Shown here piece after piece: positions 44,894-52,022 of a DNA stretch of 64,000 nt. The notes below the pieces were generated by a model. The model was not told where the DNA came from and did no database searches. It saw only the letters and a list, made by a program, of their open reading frames with translations. This DNA is from Lacipirellula parvula (GTDB lineage Bacteria; Planctomycetota; Planctomycetia; Pirellulales; Lacipirellulaceae). The first letter of the stretch is position 1. Every line of letters starts with the position of its first letter. The position numbers were made by a program, and so were the translations under genes. Where the stretch lies: contig NZ_AP021861.1 in the NCBI RefSeq assembly GCF_009177095.1, positions 434,001 through 498,000 on the forward strand, read 5' to 3'.

Positions 44894-45754
44894 ATGAAAA
44901 CAATGTTCCAGGCGGCGATGGCTGCCATATTGCTCGCCGTCGGCTTGGCGACGAGCGTCTCGGCCGCCCTCTACAACGACGGGTTCATCGACCCGACCTG
45001 GCAGGGCCAGCCGAACTCGACCTACCAAGAATGGATCAACGGCTTCGCTGCCGCTGGCGCCAACAACTCGCCTGGCTATCGCGCGAACGGCGCCAAGGAA
45101 GCGTACCAAACGCCGACCAGCCCCAGCGAACTCGCCGCGTTGCAGGCGCAGTACGCTCCGGTGAATCCGAACGGCACGGCCAAGGCCGGCAGCGCGGTTG
45201 GCTTCATGACCAGCACCTATGGCATCTACAGCTTTAGCGCAAAGATCCAGCCGACAGCCACCGTACCCGATTACAACCTTGGCGCCGGCTACAACACGAC
45301 GATTCGTTGGCAGCTTTCCATCGACCGCATTGGTGAGTGGCTCGATCTCAACACCGTCACCGTGACGCCCCTAGGCGGCGCACCGATCGGCCTTGCCACC
45401 GGCGTCGAGTACATGAACAAGCTCTACGACGACGCTACGGCGACATGGATCTACCCAACGGCGTACACCACCTCGACCGGCACGGGCAGCTTTCAAGACC
45501 TGGGCCTGTTCGCCGGCGTCGCGGCGGGCTACGGCGAAGGCCCCGATTACACCAAGGGCTACCTCTTCGAGTGGACCTTGCCGGGCAATGTTGCGAGCTA
45601 CACGTTGAACGCGACTGCTCTGGGCACGTCGACGAGCTTCAAGGGAACGCAAGTTGACACGATCGCCCGCGCCGCGGTGCCGGAACCGGCGACGCTGGCG
45701 CTGGCGGCATGCGGCGGCGTGGCTTGCCTTGCGGCGCGGCGCCGACGCAAGTAG
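44894..45754 (+). CDS. PEP-CTERM sorting-domain protein
   Basis: 286 residues from ATG 44894 with GGAG at 44881-44884. The signal peptide ends SVSA. The body has no recognised domain. The tail VPEPATLALAACGGVACLA and RRRRK is intact. It is the last of three consecutive rightward PEP-CTERM loci, and the only one of the three without a break. A terminator follows at 45781. Confidence 0.88.
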   Translation: MKTMFQAAMAAILLAVGLATSVSAALYNDGFIDPTWQGQPNSTYQEWINGFAAAGANNSPGYRANGAKEAYQTPTSPSELAALQAQYAPVNPNGTAKAGSAVGFMTSTYGIYSFSAKIQPTATVPDYNLGAGYNTTIRWQLSIDRIGEWLDLNTVTVTPLGGAPIGLATGVEYMNKLYDDATATWIYPTAYTTSTGTGSFQDLGLFAGVAAGYGEGPDYTKGYLFEWTLPGNVASYTLNATALGTSTSFKGTQVDTIARAAVPEPATLALAACGGVACLAARRRRK

Positions 45755-45780
45755 TACGCGACGAATCAGATAGGCAACGC

Positions 45781-45819
45781 GCCTGGCCCGCGACGACTCG
45801 TGGGCCGGGCGATGTTTTT
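45781..45819 (+). terminator. Terminator after the PEP-CTERM gene
   Basis: GCCTGGCCC (45781-45789) pairs with GGGCCGGGC (45802-45810), followed by GATGTTTTT. It lies 27 bases after the stop at 45754. Confidence 0.75.
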
Positions 45820-45907
45820 CGCCTGAGGCTGTACGCCCTTGAGATCGCTGTGCAATGGACTAAGGTAACCTGCATCCCTTACGGACAACTCACCACGCGA
45901 GCGCATC

Positions 45908-48142
45908 ATGTCGTTCAGCCAATTGCCCAATCCTGCAGAAGAACGGTTGCCCGTAACTTCGAGACTTCGGCAACGAACGAAGCGAGTCTTCCGCGGGCTT
46001 CTCATCGTCCTCTTTTTCTGCGCCGCTCGGACGGCGGTGTTCGCCGAGCCTTGGGGTGCTCCCGCTATTGAACGCTCGATTGCGATTCGCGATGGTCGCA
46101 CCGACGCTGATGTGTCGCAGGACGAGTTTATCAGTCAACTCGGTCAGGCCGACGCTGTGTTCCTGGGCGAGCAGCACACTGACGAAACGACTCATCGCTT
46201 GCAGTTGGAAATTCTCGACTGCTTGATCACGAACCGCGACAACCGCGTCGTCCTGTCGCTCGAAATGTTCGACCGCGACGTGCAGCCGGAACTCGACCGT
46301 TATCTCGCCGGCGAGATCGACGAAGCCACCTTCCTCGCGAAGGCCCGTCCGTGGGGCAACTACCACGAAGCCTATCGGCCGCTCGTCGAGCGTGCGAAAG
46401 AGGCCGGGATCCCGGTGATCGCCGCCAATTTTCCAGCCCCGGTGCGACAGCGGCTGATGATGGCCGGGCCCGAGGCGTGGGACTCGCTCTCCGCCGAAGA
46501 CCGCGCTGTGACGCCGCGCGAGTATCTCGCCAACTCGCCGGAGTATTGGAAGCGAATGGACAACGCCATCCGCGGCCACGCCGGCATGATGAGCACCGCG
46601 GAGACTGACGAGGAACGCCTCCACTCGACGCAGTCGCTGTGGGACAACTCGATGGGCGAAGCCTGCGCCGACGCGCTCAAGCAGCATCCGGGGTACGCGG
46701 TGCTGCACGTGAACGGCGGCTTTCACTCGGCCTACTGGCAAGGGGTGGTCGACCAGTTCCGGCAACGCAACCCCGACGCGAAGGTGAAAACGGTCGCCAT
46801 CGTGCCGACGTCGAATCCGATTTCGCATCGCAACACGGGGACGCCGGCGGCCGACTACGAAGCGCTCGTCGAAGCGCGGGCCTCGAACATCGACCAAGGC
46901 AAACGGAGCGTCGCCATCGGCGGCTCGCTCTCCTATCTACTCCATATGCCGAAGGATGCCTCGCCGGAGCGTCGCGTGCCGCTGTTGATTTGGCTCAGCG
47001 ACGACGGCCTCACCGCGGAAGAAGGGATGGAACTTTGCCGCCAGCACTTCGGCGACGCGGCGGCGATCGCCGTTATCGAGGCCCCGACGCAAGAGCGGCA
47101 GTTCGATCTCGCCATCGGCGGCCGCTGGTTCTTGCCGGCGACGTTTACCGAAGACATCGGCGGCCTGTTCGGGGGCGTTGAAGAGACCTGGGCCTACTTG
47201 CTGCGGCACTTTCCGATCGATCCGCAGCACGTGGCACTCGCGGGCGAAGGCGCTGGCGCCACCGTCGTCGCCGCCGTCATCTTGCAGACCGACCGGCTGA
47301 GCGCGAGCGCGGTCGCGATCAATCCACGCCACTACGCCAAACTAAAAGACATTCCACTGCCGCTGCCGGAGTATCGCCTTGAATCGGCGCGGCCTAAGCG
47401 TTCGCTAGTCGTCACCGGCCCGGCCGATTCTGAGGAATGGTGGAAGGAAGAACTGGCCGCGTACACGGAGGTTGGCGTTCCGAGCCGTTTCGTCGCGGCG
47501 GCGACCGATCCGTGGCAGCGCGAAGCGGAACAAGACAATTTGCTCGCCGTCGCACTCGGCAAGCCAGTCGCCGATGCCGTTGAAAAGCGCGCCGGCAAAA
47601 TGCTCGTCGTTGCTGAACCCTCGGCCCGCGCGCAGCATTGGGGCCGTTTACAATCGCGCTGGTTGTCGGAGCAACTCAACACGCCCGTCGCGGTCGCCTC
47701 AACGGCGCCGACCGCTGGTGAAGGCGAGGTGATCTCAACAGCAATCACGTCGACCGCCGCCGCTCGTCCCGGCGCCCTTCCCAAATGCCCCGGCCCCTTC
47801 GGCGGCACGACGGTCATCGTCCTTCCCGCCGGCGTCTCCGCCGACGAGATCGCCGCGTGGAAGAAGCTTGAAGCGGACGATCCGCTCACGAAGGCGAGTC
47901 GCTTCCATCGCACCCGCATCGCCACGGCCGATGGTGAACTCGCGCTCCCCAACGTCCTGAAGAAACTCGAAGACGAAAATCGCCGCAACGTCCTCATTGT
48001 CCCGGCAATGTTCTACGCGCCGACGCCCTGGCTTCACGAACTCGCTGCGAGCGCCGCGGAGTTCGAAGACCGCATGACCCTCCAATGGCAACCCGGCCTC
48101 GGCGGCCGCAAAGAAATCCTAGAAGTACCGCAGAAAAAGTAG
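45908..48142 (+). CDS. ChaN-family haem-binding protein fused to a hydrolase-like domain
   Basis: A 744-residue exported protein with a signal-anchor GLLIVLFFCAARTAVFA near residues 30-46. Residues about 58-310 are a ChaN/haem-binding-uptake domain: DAVFLGEQHTDETTHRLQ, LSLEMFDRDVQPELDRYL, VIAANFPAPVR and LHVNGGFHSAYW. The C-terminal half (about 350-740) resembles an alpha/beta hydrolase, with VPLLIWLSDDGLT and an elbow-like GEGAGA where the nucleophile Ser would be, so it is probably not catalytic. ChaN binds haem at the outer membrane. The location near the iron locus supports haem handling (inference). Confidence 0.85.
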   Translation: MSFSQLPNPAEERLPVTSRLRQRTKRVFRGLLIVLFFCAARTAVFAEPWGAPAIERSIAIRDGRTDADVSQDEFISQLGQADAVFLGEQHTDETTHRLQLEILDCLITNRDNRVVLSLEMFDRDVQPELDRYLAGEIDEATFLAKARPWGNYHEAYRPLVERAKEAGIPVIAANFPAPVRQRLMMAGPEAWDSLSAEDRAVTPREYLANSPEYWKRMDNAIRGHAGMMSTAETDEERLHSTQSLWDNSMGEACADALKQHPGYAVLHVNGGFHSAYWQGVVDQFRQRNPDAKVKTVAIVPTSNPISHRNTGTPAADYEALVEARASNIDQGKRSVAIGGSLSYLLHMPKDASPERRVPLLIWLSDDGLTAEEGMELCRQHFGDAAAIAVIEAPTQERQFDLAIGGRWFLPATFTEDIGGLFGGVEETWAYLLRHFPIDPQHVALAGEGAGATVVAAVILQTDRLSASAVAINPRHYAKLKDIPLPLPEYRLESARPKRSLVVTGPADSEEWWKEELAAYTEVGVPSRFVAAATDPWQREAEQDNLLAVALGKPVADAVEKRAGKMLVVAEPSARAQHWGRLQSRWLSEQLNTPVAVASTAPTAGEGEVISTAITSTAAARPGALPKCPGPFGGTTVIVLPAGVSADEIAAWKKLEADDPLTKASRFHRTRIATADGELALPNVLKKLEDENRRNVLIVPAMFYAPTPWLHELAASAAEFEDRMTLQWQPGLGGRKEILEVPQKK

Positions 48143-48229
48143 CCGCGGGTCAACGACCCGCCGGAGCGAACCAGTTGAACGCTGCGGACTTCACATGCTG
48201 ACGGCTAAGGGCTGAGAGCATGCCACCCA
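48141..48229. repeat. 89-bp direct repeat, left copy
   Basis: Begins AGCCGCGGGTCAACGACCCG and ends about GCCACCCA. Its partner is at 48468-48556 in the same orientation. The first two bases overlap the stop of the ChaN-family gene. Confidence 0.75.
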
Positions 48230-48288
48230 TGCTGAGTTAAAACGCCCGCCCCGGCGGCGCGGTCTCAACGCCAGCGGCGTTGCATCCT

Positions 48289-48442
48289 CCAGCCCAGGGT
48301 TGATTGGTCCGAGGGCTGCACCAACCCTGAAGGGGTTGAAGCGTCGCACCGGCGAGCCGAGCGATGCAACCCTTACAGGGTTGCGACCAATCACGATCCA
48401 ACAATCCCAGGGTACGCCGCTGCGCGTCGAACCCTGGGCTGG
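48289..48442. repeat. Inverted-repeat element nested between the 89-bp direct repeats
   Basis: The outer arms CCAGCCCAGGGTT (48289-48301) and AACCCTGGGCTGG (48430-48442) are exact inverted copies. Inner hairpins are made of AACCCTGAAGGGGTTGAA and AACCCTTACAGGGTT, and GATTGGTC pairs with GACCAATC. No gene is present. Confidence 0.8.
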
Positions 48443-48467
48443 AAGCTTAAACACTTTCAGCGTTCGT

Positions 48468-48556
48468 AGCCGCGAGTCAACGACCCGCCGGAGCAAACTA
48501 GTTGAACGCTTTGGACTTCACATGCTCACGCCTTGAGGGCGAGAGTACGCCACCCA
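48468..48556. repeat. 89-bp direct repeat, right copy
   Basis: Matches 48141-48229 with a moderate number of substitutions and no length change. It ends just before the stop of the leftward TrhO-RluA gene. Confidence 0.75.
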
Positions 48557-48563
48557 GATTGCT

Positions 48564-50348
48564 TCACCCCGCCCACCCCGGCGCCGCAGCCTCAAACGTC
48601 ACCCGCTCCCCAGTCTGCGGATGATCAAACACAATCCGCAGCGCATGCAAACAAAGCGGCGGATCATCAACGCCGTGTGTCTGCGTCTCGCCCAGTTGCC
48701 GCCCCGGCAGATACGCTTGCTCGCCAACAATTGGCCAGCCGAGATGCCACAGGTGGACGCGAATTTGGTTCGTGCGGCCGGTGATCGGACGCGCTTCGAC
48801 GAGCGATGTGCCGTCGGCAAACGTTTTTAACAAACGGAACTCAGTGCGCGCCGCTTGCCCCTGCTCGTCGATCGCGCGGCCGCCGAGGTCGGTCGTCTCG
48901 GTTCCAATCGGCGCCTCGCAAATGAACCCCGCTTCTGCCGGCGTCCCTTGAATCCTCGCTAGGTAAACCTTCTCAACATTCCCTGCAGCGAACTGCGGCT
49001 GCACCCGCGACGCCCAGGCCCCCGTGCGTGCGAACACTACCACGCCGGTCGTGTTCGCATCGAGCCGATGGACCGGCCGCAGTTTTTGCGGCTGATAAAC
49101 CTCGTTGAGAATCGCTTGCAGCGTGTTGCGATTGAACCGACCCGAAGGATGCAGCGGCAGCGGCGCCGGCTTGTTGACGACGACGAGCGCCGCATCTTCA
49201 TACAGCACGCGAATGTCGGCGCTCACATCGGGTTCCGACATCGCGGGCGTTGAATTGAGATACCGCTGCCCGGCACGAACCAACTGGCTCGCAGCGACCG
49301 GCTCATGCTTGTCGTTGAGGAGCAGCCCGCGATCGAATCGCTCCTGCCAATACTCTCGCGACAGATGCGGAAAGACCTCGCACAACATGGCGAGCAACTC
49401 GCGGCCATCGTACTTCGCCGAGATCGTGATCGGTCGATAGTTGTCGTACGGCGCGCTCCCCGGCAGCGGCGTCGTGGCGGCGGCGATGGCGGCCGCCCGC
49501 TCGGCCAGCGTTCGCTCCAATTGCTCGCCAGCGGCAACGTAGCAGTACGGGCAGGTCTTCCCCGGTTCGTAACGCTCGTCGCGCTGGTCGGTCGGCGTCA
49601 GCGGCGCCAGGCACGAGTAGCACTGGGCGTTCGCTGTTTCAACGAGCCCCGCATCGAGCCCGACGCGGCGATCGAACACAAAACATTCGCCGTCGTAGTG
49701 ATCGCCGCCGCAGTCTTCGAAATATTTGAGGATGCCGCCGTCGAGCTGAAAGATCTGCTCGAACCCCTCGCGTTCCATGTACGGCCCCGCCTTCTCGCAG
49801 CGGATGCCGCCGGTGCAGAACATCACGATCGGCTGCTGCTTCATCTCGGCCGGCAACTCCGCCACCGCCGCGGGGAAATCGCGAAAGTGATTGATACCGA
49901 GCGTCTTCGCGTTCGTGAACGTGCCGAGCCGCACTTCGTATTCGTTGCGCGTGTCGAGCAGCGTCACGGGCCGACCTTCGTCGAGCCACCGCTTCAGCTC
50001 GTGCGGCGGCAGCTTCGGCGACGTGCGCCGGCCCGGCTCGATCCCCGGCACGCCGAACGCGATGATCTCTTTCTTGATCCGCACGAGCATCCGCCGAAAC
50101 GGCTGGTCGTCGCTAACGCTGTACTTCGGCGTGAAGTCCGCCAGTCCCGGCAGCGCCCGCACCGCCGCGAGCAGCGACTCAATCGACGCCTCGCTGCCGG
50201 CAACGAACAGGTTGATCCCCTCGGGGCTAATCAGAATCGAGCCGCGCAGCCCCCACGCTTTGCAGTCGCGCAGCAACTGCTGCCGCAACGGGGCGAGATC
50301 ATTCAGGGGGACGAACTGATAACCGGCAATGTTGGTGACGCTAGGCAT
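48564..50348 (-). CDS. TrhO-type rhodanese tRNA uridine hydroxylase fused to RluA-family pseudouridine synthase
   Basis: 594 residues from ATG 50348. The TrhO (YceA) part (about 1-275) has LRGSILISPEGINLFVAGS, LDTRNEYEVRLGTF and the catalytic-loop VMFCTGGIRCEKAGPYM with Cys178. A zinc-knuckle-like CYSC...CPYC follows at 243-269. An S4-like region then leads to the RluA domain (about 375-590) with VLYEDAALVVVNKPAPLPLH, the catalytic Asp430 in PVHRLDANTTG, and ITGRTNQIRVHL. TrhO makes 5-hydroxyuridine at tRNA position 34, and RluA enzymes isomerise uridine in RNA. Both sets of catalytic residues look intact. Length is about the sum of the two families. Confidence 0.9.
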   Translation of the reverse strand: MPSVTNIAGYQFVPLNDLAPLRQQLLRDCKAWGLRGSILISPEGINLFVAGSEASIESLLAAVRALPGLADFTPKYSVSDDQPFRRMLVRIKKEIIAFGVPGIEPGRRTSPKLPPHELKRWLDEGRPVTLLDTRNEYEVRLGTFTNAKTLGINHFRDFPAAVAELPAEMKQQPIVMFCTGGIRCEKAGPYMEREGFEQIFQLDGGILKYFEDCGGDHYDGECFVFDRRVGLDAGLVETANAQCYSCLAPLTPTDQRDERYEPGKTCPYCYVAAGEQLERTLAERAAAIAAATTPLPGSAPYDNYRPITISAKYDGRELLAMLCEVFPHLSREYWQERFDRGLLLNDKHEPVAASQLVRAGQRYLNSTPAMSEPDVSADIRVLYEDAALVVVNKPAPLPLHPSGRFNRNTLQAILNEVYQPQKLRPVHRLDANTTGVVVFARTGAWASRVQPQFAAGNVEKVYLARIQGTPAEAGFICEAPIGTETTDLGGRAIDEQGQAARTEFRLLKTFADGTSLVEARPITGRTNQIRVHLWHLGWPIVGEQAYLPGRQLGETQTHGVDDPPLCLHALRIVFDHPQTGERVTFEAAAPGWAG

Positions 50349-50426
50349 CGTTCTAGCGTACCAACCGAGCGGCTCTGTGCGAGGCGTGCCAGGCGTCAAA
50401 TTTCCGGGTCAATCGACTTGCCGCGC

Positions 50427-51581
50427 TCAGGGCGTCGAAGAAGTCGAGCTCAACGGCCGCTTCCAACGGCTCGAACCGGTCACCACCGTCTCCGCCGGCA
50501 GCCGGTGAATTCCCTCGGGCGCCGAGAAATATCGCCGCTGGAAATACCACGCCGCGCTCACGCAGCCGACCATCGCCGGGATCTCCACCAGCGGCCCCGC
50601 GACCGTGGCGAACGCCTGGGCCGAGTCGATGCCGAACAGGGTCACCGCCATCGCCACGGCGAGCTCGATGTTGCTGCTCGCGCTCGAAATGGCAATTGTC
50701 GACGTCCGCGAGTACGAGGCCCCGCGCTTCGTCTCGCTGAAGAACGACCACAAGAACATCACGCAAAAGTAGATCGCCAGCGGGGCGCCGACTTGCAGCA
50801 GCTGCAGCGGCATCGCGAGCAGTTCGTCCGTCTTCAGCGAGAAGATGACGACCGAGGTGAACAGAATCGCGGCGGGACGAAGCGGAGCAATGCACGGCAC
50901 GAATGACGCTTCGTACCACTCGCGGCCGCGCCACTTCACCAACAGTAGCCGCACGCCGACGGCGATCGCCAGCGGAATGCCGAGGTAAATCGCGACGGCG
51001 CCATAGTACTGATAGATCTCCGCATCGAACGCAGCCGTTCCCATGCCGATCAGCGGCGGCAGCATCGACACGAAGAACCACGCCAGCAGCGGGTAGAGAA
51101 TCAATTGAAACAACGCGTTGAGCGTGACGATGCTGTTCGCGTACTGTTGGTCCCCTTCGGCCAACTTCGTCCACACCGAGATGCCGCCCAGGCCGCGCGC
51201 GAGCCCGATAAGGATGAGCCCCACCGCGTACTCCGGTTCGTTGCGCAGGAACAACGTCGCCAACAGCGTCATCAGCAGCGGACCGAGCAGCCAGTGCTGC
51301 AGCAGCGTCCACCGCAACCCGCTGAGGTGCGGCACGAGCGAGCCGATTTCCTCGAAGCGAATCTTCGCCAGCGAGGGGTACATCATCACGATGAGCCCGA
51401 CGGCGATCGGAATGTTCGTTTGGCCGAACCGCAGCCCTTCGAGAAACGTCTCGGCCGACGGCGCCCAAATGCAGATCGCGCAACCCTGGAGAATGGCCAG
51501 GATCGTGAACGCGACGAGGTGGCGTTCTAGGAATGAAGGCGGCGCAGAGGCCGGCCCAGTTGATTGGCGAGTGGTGTTCAA
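50427..51581 (-). CDS. ACR3-like arsenite permease family protein lacking the usual cysteine
   Basis: A 384-residue membrane protein with about ten helices; TTG start at 51581. It matches ACR3 throughout: TNIPIAVGLIVMMYPSLAKI, WLLGPLLMTLLATLFL, NEPEYAVGLILIGLARG and SSNIELAVAMAVTLFGIDSA, then GPLVEIPAM. Canonical ACR3 has ARCIAMV at the fourth helix; here it is ARGLGGI, so the functionally important Cys is Gly. No arsR or arsC is adjacent. It may carry another anion or be a diverged homologue. Membrane location and family are clear; the substrate is not. Confidence 0.85.
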   Translation of the reverse strand: MNTTRQSTGPASAPPSFLERHLVAFTILAILQGCAICIWAPSAETFLEGLRFGQTNIPIAVGLIVMMYPSLAKIRFEEIGSLVPHLSGLRWTLLQHWLLGPLLMTLLATLFLRNEPEYAVGLILIGLARGLGGISVWTKLAEGDQQYANSIVTLNALFQLILYPLLAWFFVSMLPPLIGMGTAAFDAEIYQYYGAVAIYLGIPLAIAVGVRLLLVKWRGREWYEASFVPCIAPLRPAAILFTSVVIFSLKTDELLAMPLQLLQVGAPLAIYFCVMFLWSFFSETKRGASYSRTSTIAISSASSNIELAVAMAVTLFGIDSAQAFATVAGPLVEIPAMVGCVSAAWYFQRRYFSAPEGIHRLPAETVVTGSSRWKRPLSSTSSTP

Positions 51582-51771
51582 AGTTCTGAGCGTCCGACAG
51601 CGCGCACCCTCAAGCAGTTGAAACCCTCCGGCAAACGGAGGCGGGGCGGGATTCTAGTGGAATGCCCCCAGTGGAGCCAGAGCGCGCAACCCGGTGCTAT
51701 CACGAGTGAGTCGCAATCGAATGGGAAGCCGCTTTCAAGCACGAGAAATGCTTCGGCAGCCCAGCCCCGGA

Positions 51772-51966
51772 GGGGCGGCATAGTGTAGCCAGGGGCGTGA
51801 GCCCCTGGCCAACGACGATGCGACGCCCAAAGCCCCGTTAGGGGCGACACAGTTCTCTTCGACGTGGGTCGAGCGATGTCGCCCCTCACGGGGCTAGCAC
51901 GGTACTGAACGACGCTAGACCAGGGGCTTGCGCCCCTGGCTACATCACTCGGCCCCTCCAGGGCCG
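51772..51966. repeat. GC-rich palindromic repeat, second copy of the core at 13435-13640
   Basis: Contains GTAGCCAGGGGCGTGAGCCC, the internal palindromes GCCCCGTTAGGGGC and GCCCCTCACGGGGCT, and CCCCTGGCTACATCACTCGG, all shared in order with 13435-13640. It fills most of the 441-base gap between the ACR3-like and glutaminase-like genes. Confidence 0.8.
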
Positions 51967-52022
51967 TTGGCACTGTGACGACGCTTTAGACGACGGGGAG
52001 TTCACGCGCTGAAGGCTCCAGC

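Noticed and set aside
50353-51483. A second protein overlapping the ACR3-like gene
   Set aside because: It is a shadow frame rich in arginine and alanine with no domain pattern. The ACR3-like frame has ten clean membrane helices.
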